Source of the DNA: Candidatus Caenarcanales bacterium
Lineage (GTDB): Bacteria; Cyanobacteriota; Vampirovibrionia; LMEP-6097
Assembly: GCA_013216135.1 (NCBI GenBank)
Contig: JABSOS010000014.1
Location: 1-64,000, forward strand
Direction of reading: 5' to 3'
DNA length: 64,000 bases
The translations under genes were made by a program, and so were the position numbers. This document shows positions 26,420 to 34,058 of the stretch, in pieces. How positions within the stretch are numbered: the stretch's first letter is position 1; each line of letters begins with the position of its first letter. The notes beneath the pieces were generated by a model that saw nothing but the letters and a program-made list of their open reading frames with translations, made no database searches and had not been told where the DNA came from.

Positions 26420-26536
26420 ATGAAAAGATCAGCAATTAAAACAGAAGAATTAGATTCAATGGCAATTAGATCACCTGTTATAAATAGAACACTAAAAAGT
26501 ACACTAAGATCAGTTAGCCAGTTACCAAGAAACTAA
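26420..26536 (+). CDS. small peptide 3 of a three-member family (38 aa)
   Basis: The peptide MKRSAIKTEELDSMAIRSPV continues INRTLKSTLRSVSQLPRN. It keeps the IKTEEL leader of peptide 2 but has no cysteine and a basic, serine/arginine-rich C-terminus. AAGGAT precedes the ATG with good spacing. The stop is inside an inverted repeat (AACTAATTTAT..ATAAATTAGTT, 26531-26575) followed by T-rich sequence, which may be a weak terminator. It lies 76 bases before the lysozyme gene. Confidence 0.6.
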   Translation: MKRSAIKTEELDSMAIRSPVINRTLKSTLRSVSQLPRN

Positions 26537-26575
26537 TTTATCTAAAAGTCTAATTGACGACTCTATAAATTAGTT
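26531..26575 (+). terminator. AT-rich inverted repeat after peptide 3
   Basis: An 11-base perfect inverted repeat, AACTAATTTAT/ATAAATTAGTT, with a 23-base loop is followed by CTATTTTATT. It may be a weak terminator or an operator for the lysozyme gene. Confidence 0.35.
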
Positions 26576-26612
26576 CTATTTTATTAACTAGAACTCAAAG
26601 AGTTTATTAATC

Positions 26613-27332
26613 ATGAAAACGAGTGAAAAAGGAATCAAACTCATTAAAGAGTTTGAAGGTTTTAGAAACAAAGCATATCTGTGCTCAGCTGGAGTGTGGA
26701 CTATCGGCTACGGGTCTACTCGTTATTCACCTAAGCGCAAAGTAAAGCAAGGTGACCAAATTAGCTTAGAAGAAGCTGAAGAACTATTAGCAAACGACTT
26801 AATTAAGTTCGAAACTGCTGTAAATAAATTTGTAACAGTTAAAATTAATCAAAACCAATTCGACGCTTTAGTTTGTTTTATTTACAACATCGGTGAGGGA
26901 GCATTTAAAAGCTCAACTCTCCTTAAAAAATTAAAACTTAAAGACTTTACTGGAACAGCGGATGAATTCTTAAGGTGGAACAAAGCACCAAGCCCTTCTA
27001 CAGGTAAGCTTAGAGCACTTCCAGGCTTAACTAGAAGAAGAACAGCTGAAAGAAAACTGTTTTTAAGTAAAGCTGGAGCAAGCTCATCAGCTAAAACCGA
27101 AACAAAAATTAATAATAAATCCAAAAAAGCTAGTTTCGATGAAAAATTTTCACTTGATGAGCTGAAAAAAGGGTTAATTAGAAGAGAAAATAATTCTATT
27201 AACAACAAAGTTAAAAATCTTATTTTGAAACAAGCGCAAATTAAATTTGGCTCTAAAAGTAAAGAATTAGCTGAATTTACAGCTTATCTTGATGGCTTGA
27301 CTGATGGACTAATGCTTTCAAAGAAAGTGTAA
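26613..27332 (+). CDS. phage-type lysozyme (glycoside hydrolase 24) with C-terminal extension
   Basis: The 239 residues start with a GH24 domain (about 1-150). The catalytic E-x8-C-x5-T pattern is complete: E15 (KEFEGFR), C24 and T30 (GVWTIGYG). NQNQFDALVCFIYNIGEGAFKSSTLLKKL and GLTRRRTAERKLF are also family marks. The enzyme cleaves peptidoglycan glycan strands. No signal peptide or SAR helix is seen at the N-terminus, so export needs a holin or secretion system not found here. Residues 150-239 are a lysine-rich helical extension that is unusual for simple endolysins. Its position beside tRNA-Phe and the small peptides suggests an acquired segment. Confidence 0.88.
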   Translation: MKTSEKGIKLIKEFEGFRNKAYLCSAGVWTIGYGSTRYSPKRKVKQGDQISLEEAEELLANDLIKFETAVNKFVTVKINQNQFDALVCFIYNIGEGAFKSSTLLKKLKLKDFTGTADEFLRWNKAPSPSTGKLRALPGLTRRRTAERKLFLSKAGASSSAKTETKINNKSKKASFDEKFSLDELKKGLIRRENNSINNKVKNLILKQAQIKFGSKSKELAEFTAYLDGLTDGLMLSKKV

Positions 27333-27923
27333 TCAATTTTCCAAATGATTTTTTAAAGCTAAGTAAACATTAGGTTTAAGAACGTGACCATTATCATGAT
27401 GTTCGTTTATAGCATCCATAAAGGTCACACCATGTTCATCTTTATGATTTAGAAGGTTAGCCTGATCACTTCTGGACAACTTATCAAAGCTTGGAAGAAC
27501 AATATTCTTAACAAAATCATCTGCAATACTATTGTTTCTATAAAATGGAGCAAATCCTGAGTATTCTGTAATAGCTCTCAAAAGAGGCATTTTATTAATA
27601 CGAGGATTATCTGGATTAGTACTATGGTTTATATCAACAGTAGAAGCTAAGATTTTTGGATTTGACAAAATAATTTCTTTCAGTCGATCGGTATCACTCA
27701 TTAGAGTTTCTATAGATGTGTCACCAGTATCCATTGACTTTAATGAATTCTCTTAGATTTCATTTACCTCACCGATTACAGGATCTTTTAAAGATTGCTT
27801 TCCTAAATTACGAGCTTGTTCAGATGTAAGTCCGTAAGTTGGAACATAGTTTTTATTTGGCACTTGTTTTAAACCTTGGTTTAAAAGATTAAGCGTATTA
27901 AAATTAACATTATTTGTTTCCAT
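27333..27923 (-). pseudogene. hypothetical gene interrupted by an in-frame TAA
   Basis: The ORF track shows only 27333-27734 (133 residues, MDTGDTSIETLMSD...). An ATG at 27923 opens the same frame and encodes 56 residues (METNNVNFNTLNLLNQGLKQVPNKNYVPTYGLT..) before TAA at 27753-27755. Six codons later the downstream ATG follows without any frame change. Without the TAA the product would be one protein of about 196 residues. The C-terminal part (LLNHKDEHGVTFMDAINEH) is faintly ankyrin-like. It may be a recent nonsense mutation, or two separately translated peptides. The function is not recognised. Confidence 0.5.
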
Positions 27924-27970
27924 GCATCAAAAGATAACATGTTCTCTTTATTAGATCAGTGAAGTTAATC

Positions 27971-27985
27971 TTATCTTAACAAAGA
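27971..27985. repeat. 15-base repeat TTATCTTAACAAAGA, copy 2
   Basis: Identical to 7701-7715. It lies in the intergenic region upstream of fliJ and of the divergent broken gene. On the minus strand the wider sequence GTTAAGATAAGATTAAC is itself a small palindrome. Confidence 0.4.
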
Positions 27986-28057
27986 TCTTGCCCTCTTGTT
28001 TAAGGTAGATCACTGTCAATATTTTAATAAAGTTCTAATTTGTGGTTAATTATATAT

Positions 28058-28528
28058 ATGGCTTTCAAGTTCAAACTTGAAAAAATCTTAAGAATGCGGC
28101 ATGAAGCCGTGCAAGAAATGCTCGCAAAGATACAGGAAATCGAGAAAAAAATCAATGAAACCCGTGTAAATATTAAGGTAAAACACGCTGAAATTAAAAC
28201 CAATCAAGAAGAAATGATAGAGACTAATTATCAATACGCTGAAGGGTATTTAAGAGTTTTAAAAAAATTAAATAAAGAATTTGAAAAATTACATGAAGAT
28301 CTTGCTCAGTTTAAACAAGATCGAGTCCAAGCTCAAAAAGACCTACTTGACGCAAGAATGAAAGCTGAGGCTTTAGAAAAGTTAAAAGAAAAGCAAGCAG
28401 AGGAATACTATGAAGAGGAGAATAGAATTGAGCAACTTGAGACTGATGAAAAAGTTTCATTGAAGTTTGCTACAGATATGCTCAAACGTCAGCAAGAAGA
28501 GGAAGAGGATGACGAAGCTTGGCTCTAG
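28058..28528 (+). CDS. fliJ: flagellar export protein FliJ
   Basis: From MAFKFKLEKILRMRHEAVQEM the protein has 156 residues and is an uninterrupted charged coiled coil, ending in QQEEEEDDEAWL. The opening F-x-L-x-x-(I/V)-L-x-x-R pattern, size and coiled-coil character are those of FliJ, which couples the FliI ATPase to the export gate. The ORF track starts six codons earlier at a TTG; the ATG is preferred. It overlaps the next gene by 20 bases. fliI is not in the window. Confidence 0.75.
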   Translation: MAFKFKLEKILRMRHEAVQEMLAKIQEIEKKINETRVNIKVKHAEIKTNQEEMIETNYQYAEGYLRVLKKLNKEFEKLHEDLAQFKQDRVQAQKDLLDARMKAEALEKLKEKQAEEYYEEENRIEQLETDEKVSLKFATDMLKRQQEEEEDDEAWL

Positions 28529-31500
28529 TCACGAAATAGGTGAATTACTAAAGCGGATAAAACAAGAAACTGAGCTTTCCTACGTTAAGCAGGCTTCAGA
28601 ACGCTATTCTCATGAATTCGATAAAATTGCTGATGATTTACTAGATTTCTCAAGCTCATCTTTTAGCAGCCCTGAGGAGCAAAAAAATCTAAGCGTAGAG
28701 AAACTTATATCTGAGTTAATTAATTTCCTGACGAACGCCTTAAATAGAACAGAGAGAATAAGTTTACAACTTAGAGAGTGGTATGCGGCGCATACTCCTG
28801 AAGCCCCACATATCATGCATATCCCACTTCACCCTGCGCATGATTACTCACTGCACCCTGAAGCCCTTAAAAGACTAGGAGCCGATTTTAGTAACTTTCA
28901 AGACTACGATAATTTCTTAAAGAATGTTAGAAACCAAATTGATATTTGTAAAAACTGTAAGTGTCTCTTAGAGGAACAAAAACACTATATTGAGAATTCG
29001 GATCTTAGTTATATAGATATACAGCTAGACCTTCCCGAAAAAGAAATCCTCTTACAAACTCTAAAAGACTATAAGCCAGCTATTGAAAATATTCTAATTC
29101 ACTACCAAAACTTTGGTGATAAACTACCCGGAAACCTTTATGCTGAAGGTGGTTTTATTGGCAACGCTTTCTCTAAAAGCAACATAGCAGCTCTTGAACT
29201 ATATCGAATTAGAAAAATCCTTACTCTAATCCGTGAAGGCATGAGTTCTGACCATCTTCACCTATATCAAAAAGTCTTTGAATCACAAGTTAGACTCAAT
29301 AAACTCTTAAATAAAGCAATAGCAAAGCATGGAGTAGATTCTACTCAAGCAAAGCTTTACAGCGCACAAGCAGAAGCTGCAAGACTTGCTAAAAGATACA
29401 TAGAAGAAGTTCATCAATTAACACAATCAAAATTAACAGTAGATATTAAAGAGGTTGAAACCTGGTTTACCAGGGGTAAAATAAATGAAAAGCACCCTCT
29501 TCACAAAGACAATCCAGACAATATTCTTACCGAGATTAAACGTGACTTTTTAAGTTCAACAAATATTGAAAGAATCCAATCTCTTTATTTAGGGGAAAAT
29601 CCACGTTACCTTAATGCCATAAAGAAAATTTCAAATAAACAAAAATTAATAGAAAAATATATTAATTTCCACCGAGATAACAATATTGATGAATTTGAAA
29701 TAGTTAAAACACTTGTAAACCTTCATCAAAACGGCGGCAGGCTAAGTAAAAGAATAGATTCAAAAATAGTAAGAGAAGCCCTCCAAAATATAGGTATCAG
29801 CAGTTCGTATCTTGATGAAATTCAAACTGAGATTCTTAGAGTCACAAGAATGGATAATGAGCTTTGCTTCAATAAAGTTGTTGACTCACTTTTAAGTTTA
29901 GATCCTAATATTGATGAAGATAAATTTAAGCAATTACTAGCAATCTGGCTAAATGCAAACTACTTTCCTATAAATGAACAAGGTTTCCAAATTCACACAA
30001 GCTTTTTCATAGAAGCGTTTCAAAGAAATGGCATTGCTAGCTATGCTGTTGACTTCTTCATTAATGAATTAAATAATCATCCATTTGAAACTTTAAATAT
30101 TGAAGATATAGAAAAGCTAATCGCTAAATTTGAGAACAAACATGGACCAAATACTGACTATAACAAGATTATAGAAATAGTTGTAAAAGTATGCTTCTTA
30201 TCAACACGCTTAAACTCTCTGAATGTCTACAACCAAGTAACAAAGAAAAGATTTCATTACCATGATCTATTTTTCTCTCAGGGTGGTAAAACCGTTGAAC
30301 AAGTGAAAGCCTGGAATAGTTATCGCTATCTAAGCTGGGCACAGAGTATAACTGAAGAATTTAATACAAACGACGATAAAATGCTCTGGTTACTTTTAAG
30401 TAAAAAACTTAATATTAAAACCTGCTTTAAATGCTTAAAATATCTATCCAGACTGAACCACAGCAGAAATATTCTAATTAAAGATTTAACTAAGTTCGGT
30501 TCAAGCGATGGCTCTAGCCATTTATTTGATATCGAAACAGCTTATTTTGAAAACTTCAAAAATGAAAGTAACATCTCTGCCGTACTCTGTCGTGGCGGCT
30601 CTTACTTCGATGTCCAAGCCATGGATATAATTTGTGAAATTATCCAAATTCAATACGCAGATATTGTTAACTATAAACATAAAAATTTTGCCCAAAGAAT
30701 TGATCAGAGTATTGACTTAGAGTCAGGTTTTCCAAAAACACATATCACATACTTTAATGATCACATTACTAGCCATAATCAGAGCTTGAAATCAAACTCA
30801 GGCGCTCATAGACTATCAAGACAACTCTACTATGCACTCTGGGGAGTAAGGAGTGGCTTATATTACAACTTAAATTTCTTAAAAGAAAAAGATATCATCA
30901 TACTCCTAAGGCAATTTAAACACCTAATGGAATTAGGTGATATTTTAGAAATACTTGTCGCTGAGACAGCTCACAATCAATGGTTTGGAGACATATACGA
31001 ACATTTCCCAATAAAGCTATTAGAAATGAAATGGTTCCAAAAAGTTGGACTACTTAACGGCTATTTTAGAAAAAGTAGTCAAATCCGTGAAGCTTTAGAT
31101 ACATTCTCTTTTCTAGACAAGGACTATCATTTTATTAAGGAAGAAGTAACTCAATTACTTTTAGAGTTTAAAAGTCTTTTCAATAGTGAAAGTAACGATG
31201 AGCAAAGTTTGAAATTTGACTTCAATAAAGACTCTAGACTAAATTCTATAGACTTTTCTTATATATATAAGGTTCTATGTTATAGATTTGATGACTTAGA
31301 AGTGAGTAAAGATCCATTCTTTCAGACACTGATATTCAATCTTTTCAATCTAGAAAATCTAGAGTATTTTCACGAACAAAAGTTTAAACTATCTAGATTT
31401 AATCAAGTAAAGCGCGATAAGTTTGGGATAATTGCTGAATTCTATCGAAACCTCAGTATGAAACTTGATCAACTCGCAAGAAAAATTCAAAGCTCTCCAT

Positions 31501-31628
31501 ATCCAGAGAAATACAGAAATATTGATAATCTTTTTAAAAAAATCAGTAGTTTACTTAGTCAATATGAAAAAGACTTAAATTCACAAACTCAAGCTGAAAT
31601 AGATAGAGCAATTCAAGAATATCTTTAA
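28509..31628 (+). CDS. large hypothetical protein in flagellar cluster
   Basis: From MTKLGSSHEIGELLKRIKQ, the start that overlaps fliJ by 20 bases and implies coupling, the protein has 1,039 residues. It is almost wholly helical, without signal peptide or membrane span. Two paired-cysteine motifs are visible: ICKNCKCLLEE near the N-terminus and TCFKCLKYLSR in the middle. A histidine/proline-rich patch (HIMHIPLHPAHDYSLHPEALKRL) follows residue 90. I recognise no domain. The position between fliJ and FliK-like and hook genes suggests a lineage-specific flagellar or secretion role. Confidence 0.7.
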   Translation: MTKLGSSHEIGELLKRIKQETELSYVKQASERYSHEFDKIADDLLDFSSSSFSSPEEQKNLSVEKLISELINFLTNALNRTERISLQLREWYAAHTPEAPHIMHIPLHPAHDYSLHPEALKRLGADFSNFQDYDNFLKNVRNQIDICKNCKCLLEEQKHYIENSDLSYIDIQLDLPEKEILLQTLKDYKPAIENILIHYQNFGDKLPGNLYAEGGFIGNAFSKSNIAALELYRIRKILTLIREGMSSDHLHLYQKVFESQVRLNKLLNKAIAKHGVDSTQAKLYSAQAEAARLAKRYIEEVHQLTQSKLTVDIKEVETWFTRGKINEKHPLHKDNPDNILTEIKRDFLSSTNIERIQSLYLGENPRYLNAIKKISNKQKLIEKYINFHRDNNIDEFEIVKTLVNLHQNGGRLSKRIDSKIVREALQNIGISSSYLDEIQTEILRVTRMDNELCFNKVVDSLLSLDPNIDEDKFKQLLAIWLNANYFPINEQGFQIHTSFFIEAFQRNGIASYAVDFFINELNNHPFETLNIEDIEKLIAKFENKHGPNTDYNKIIEIVVKVCFLSTRLNSLNVYNQVTKKRFHYHDLFFSQGGKTVEQVKAWNSYRYLSWAQSITEEFNTNDDKMLWLLLSKKLNIKTCFKCLKYLSRLNHSRNILIKDLTKFGSSDGSSHLFDIETAYFENFKNESNISAVLCRGGSYFDVQAMDIICEIIQIQYADIVNYKHKNFAQRIDQSIDLESGFPKTHITYFNDHITSHNQSLKSNSGAHRLSRQLYYALWGVRSGLYYNLNFLKEKDIIILLRQFKHLMELGDILEILVAETAHNQWFGDIYEHFPIKLLEMKWFQKVGLLNGYFRKSSQIREALDTFSFLDKDYHFIKEEVTQLLLEFKSLFNSESNDEQSLKFDFNKDSRLNSIDFSYIYKVLCYRFDDLEVSKDPFFQTLIFNLFNLENLEYFHEQKFKLSRFNQVKRDKFGIIAEFYRNLSMKLDQLARKIQSSPYPEKYRNIDNLFKKISSLLSQYEKDLNSQTQAEIDRAIQEYL

Positions 31629-31640
31629 AATTAAGCCCAC

Positions 31641-31659
31641 CTTAACCAATGCTTAACTT
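31641..31659 (+). promoter_or_regulatory. Pho-box-like repeat CTTAACCA-atg-CTTAACTT
   Basis: Two near-consensus octamers have the 11-base period. A weaker third (ATTAAGCC) is in phase at 31630-31637. The array lies 82 bases before the FliK-like gene. It is of the same type as the site at 4382-4400. Confidence 0.4.
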
Positions 31660-31741
31660 AAAAGTTTAAAAATAGACTTATATTGACTAAGTTTTGGTGC
31701 CTTATAACCATTACTTAATCTAACTTACCTACACTAATATT

Positions 31742-32608
31742 ATGAGTAATTTAAACGGATCAACTCTATCAGGTCAGCGTGACCAAAGCCGGGATATAAA
31801 GCAAGAACCCAATAATACGAAAGCTAGAGCTACAAACTCTGGTACTAAGGTCGCAAATGGACAAGCTGGTTTAAATAACAAAAGCTTTTCTCAACAAATG
31901 GCTGAACTTAATGCAAAAGGTGACAATGGTCGCAATAAGCAAAAAATCAATCAGCAGAATTTTGATCCATCAATTGAATTAACAAAGGAAGAGTTTGCAA
32001 AACTTCCAGATGATTTAAAAAATTTATATATAAAAGAAAGACAAAAGAAGTCACAACAACAGCAAAGAATCAGTTCTAATAACGCAGAAGCAAATCCAGA
32101 TGAAGCTGAAGCAATGGAGCAGTCTCACAAAAAAATGGGACAAAGACTTCAAGATAGCCAAAAAGCAATGCAACAGTCTCAAAATCAGCGAATGGTTCAA
32201 AGACAGGAAATGGATGAAGATGCAGTCTATGAAAGCAAACAAGAAAGTATGGCTGATACTGCACAAGATAAACAAGCACAAGTAAATCAAGCAGGAAATG
32301 CTCAGCAACAACAATTAAGTCCAGAAGAGCAAAGAAAACAACAATTAGCTCAGTGGGAGATATTAGCTCCGAGAATTTTAGAAGATGGAAAAAACAAAGC
32401 TATTAGATTAGATATTCCAGATGTGCACGATATTAAAACGATTATCGTAAAAATGCATGGTAACAGCGTTGATATACAAGCTATCGGTTCAAGAGATCTA
32501 GTGAAAATTTTCAAAACTAAAGAAGGAATACTGAGGTCAACTCTTGCCAAGAAAAACGTAAGAATGGGCTCAACAAGAGTTATTGATTTTGAAAAAATGT
32601 TTGGATAA
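31742..32608 (+). CDS. glutamine-rich protein with FliK-like C-terminal domain
   Basis: The first 200 of 288 residues are low-complexity and rich in Q, N, K and S (NNKSFSQQMAELN, KAMQQSQNQRMVQRQEMD). The last 85 form an alpha/beta domain: IRLDIPDVHDIKTIIVKMHGNSVDIQAIGSRDLVKIFKTKEGILRSTLAKKNVRMGSTRVIDF. The order (disordered glutamine-rich ruler, then a compact C-domain with alternating L-x-I-P...V-x-(I/V) strands) resembles the hook-length control protein FliK. So does the place between fliJ and a hook gene. The assignment is by architecture only. Confidence 0.5.
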   Translation: MSNLNGSTLSGQRDQSRDIKQEPNNTKARATNSGTKVANGQAGLNNKSFSQQMAELNAKGDNGRNKQKINQQNFDPSIELTKEEFAKLPDDLKNLYIKERQKKSQQQQRISSNNAEANPDEAEAMEQSHKKMGQRLQDSQKAMQQSQNQRMVQRQEMDEDAVYESKQESMADTAQDKQAQVNQAGNAQQQQLSPEEQRKQQLAQWEILAPRILEDGKNKAIRLDIPDVHDIKTIIVKMHGNSVDIQAIGSRDLVKIFKTKEGILRSTLAKKNVRMGSTRVIDFEKMFG

Positions 32609-32613
32609 AAAAT

Positions 32614-33519
32614 ATGAATAATCTACACCACTTGTCTCAAAACCAAACCCTAAGTTCAACAGAACTTATGTCAACCATTTCTGGAAATATTGCAGGAATG
32701 GGATTAGATGGTCATAGAGCCAAAAGATGGGGCTTTAAAGATTTCATGCATGGCGGCGAAGTAGTCCAAGAAGGCTTCAGTATGAAGCAAGGAAAACAAG
32801 AGCCTAGAATCGGTGAGTGGACTAAGCTTTACATTAAAGGTAAAGGATTCTTTACGGTAAGAGACCCAAATAAAGCTAAAACAATGTACACCAGATTAGG
32901 TGACTTCCACATCGATGGTTCAGGTGACATGGTTACAAAAGAAGGTTTTCTATTAATGGGAACACCACTTGAAGGTTCCTACACTAGACTCAGAAGAGAG
33001 CATAGGTTCAGCCACTATAACACTGACCCTACTAACATGACAGACTTTGCTACAGAGAATGTTTTCAGGTATAACAGCAATGGAGCTGCACAACAACTAA
33101 ATCCGCCGGGTAGACCTATTGGAAATACTCAAACTATCAATGTCGGCTTAGACCCTCGTAATGGTAAGTATTTAGGTTTATACGATGAAATTAAAGTCGC
33201 AGAAGATGGCATCGTCTATGGAAAAGACGGAAACAACTTAGTTTCTCTTTATAAAATCCAACTAGCCAATTTTAATAATGCTGAAGGTTTAACTGATTTA
33301 AAAGACGGTGTTTACTTTGAACCAAATGATAGATCTGGTTTACCGACTCTAGCAAGTACTAATAGTACTATCATCTCAGAGGCTATAGAGAAAAGTAATG
33401 TTTTCAGTAAAGTTGAAGCTCATTACTTAACTGAAGCACAGAGATATTTCCAGTTCTCTACTCAAGCTCAAAAATTAGCAGATAAGATCACTGGTACTGC
33501 GATTGAACTTATTCAGTAG
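32614..33519 (+). CDS. flagellar hook/rod-type protein (FlgE/FlgF/FlgG family)
   Basis: The 301 residues start with a helical D0-like region with a rod/hook-type N-terminal motif (ELMSTISGNIAGMGLDGHRAKR). A D1-like core follows: LYIKGKGFFTVRDPNKAKTMYTRLGDFHIDGSGDMVTKEGFLLMGTP. After an insert, the strand-rich part returns (IKVAEDGIVYGKDGNNLVSLYKIQLANFNNAEGL), and the protein ends in a helix (NVFSKVEAHYLTEAQRYFQFSTQAQKLADKITGTAIELIQ). It forms part of the flagellar rod or hook; which of FlgE, FlgF or FlgG is unclear. It starts five bases after the FliK-like gene. Confidence 0.85.
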   Translation: MNNLHHLSQNQTLSSTELMSTISGNIAGMGLDGHRAKRWGFKDFMHGGEVVQEGFSMKQGKQEPRIGEWTKLYIKGKGFFTVRDPNKAKTMYTRLGDFHIDGSGDMVTKEGFLLMGTPLEGSYTRLRREHRFSHYNTDPTNMTDFATENVFRYNSNGAAQQLNPPGRPIGNTQTINVGLDPRNGKYLGLYDEIKVAEDGIVYGKDGNNLVSLYKIQLANFNNAEGLTDLKDGVYFEPNDRSGLPTLASTNSTIISEAIEKSNVFSKVEAHYLTEAQRYFQFSTQAQKLADKITGTAIELIQ

Positions 33520-33562
33520 TTTTATCAATACTTTTGTTTCTTAATATACTAGAATATTCTAA

Positions 33563-34057
33563 ATGCCAATCACGGTTATCAATCGAGACGATACAGACAA
33601 GTACCCTTTACGCCCTGAGCTTGAAGAAAATATAGATATCTGCACTTGCGCTGATTGGGAAAAAGTAGCTGAAATCTGCTTTTCTGAGACTGAAATCAAT
33701 GAGCATAAAGAAAAAGAAATATGCCTTAGCTTCTGTTTAGAACAAGAAATTCAAGAATTAAATAAAAATTTCCGCAACAAAGATAAAGTGACAGATGTTC
33801 TTTCTTTTAATAGCGTCGAACCTATTATTGAATTAGAAGGTGAAGAGCTTACACCTCTAGGCGATATCATTATCTGCACAAAACAAGCAGCAAGGCAAGC
33901 TGAAGAGTATGGTTTTAGTCTCAGAAGGGAATTAATCTTTCTTTTTATACATGGAGTCTTGCATTTATTAGGCTATGATCATGAAACTGAAGCAGAAGCT
34001 GAAAAAATGTTTAGAATTCAGAAAAAAGTACTACTAACATATGGTATTTTAGACTGA
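33563..34057 (+). CDS. ybeY: endoribonuclease YbeY
   Basis: The 164 residues include the three-histidine zinc motif HGVLHLLGYDHETEAEAEKMF (about 130-150) and the upstream NKNFRNKDKVTDVLSFN and PLGDIIICTKQA segments of YbeY (UPF0054). YbeY takes part in 16S rRNA 3'-end maturation and ribosome quality control. Its TGA is followed after one base by the GTG of cysS. TAGAAT-type sequence precedes its ATG closely. Confidence 0.95.
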   Translation: MPITVINRDDTDKYPLRPELEENIDICTCADWEKVAEICFSETEINEHKEKEICLSFCLEQEIQELNKNFRNKDKVTDVLSFNSVEPIIELEGEELTPLGDIIICTKQAARQAEEYGFSLRRELIFLFIHGVLHLLGYDHETEAEAEKMFRIQKKVLLTYGILD

Positions 34058-34058
34058 T

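Noticed and set aside
25889-27923. Complete prophage or integrative element at tRNA-Phe
   Set aside because: No integrase, structural genes or duplicate of the tRNA 3' end were found in the window. Only the lysozyme is phage-like.
32051-32314. Minus-strand leucine/cysteine-rich ORFs in the FliK-like gene
   Set aside because: They are shadows of the glutamine-rich repeats on the plus strand; reverse CAA/CAG codons read as leucine and cysteine.
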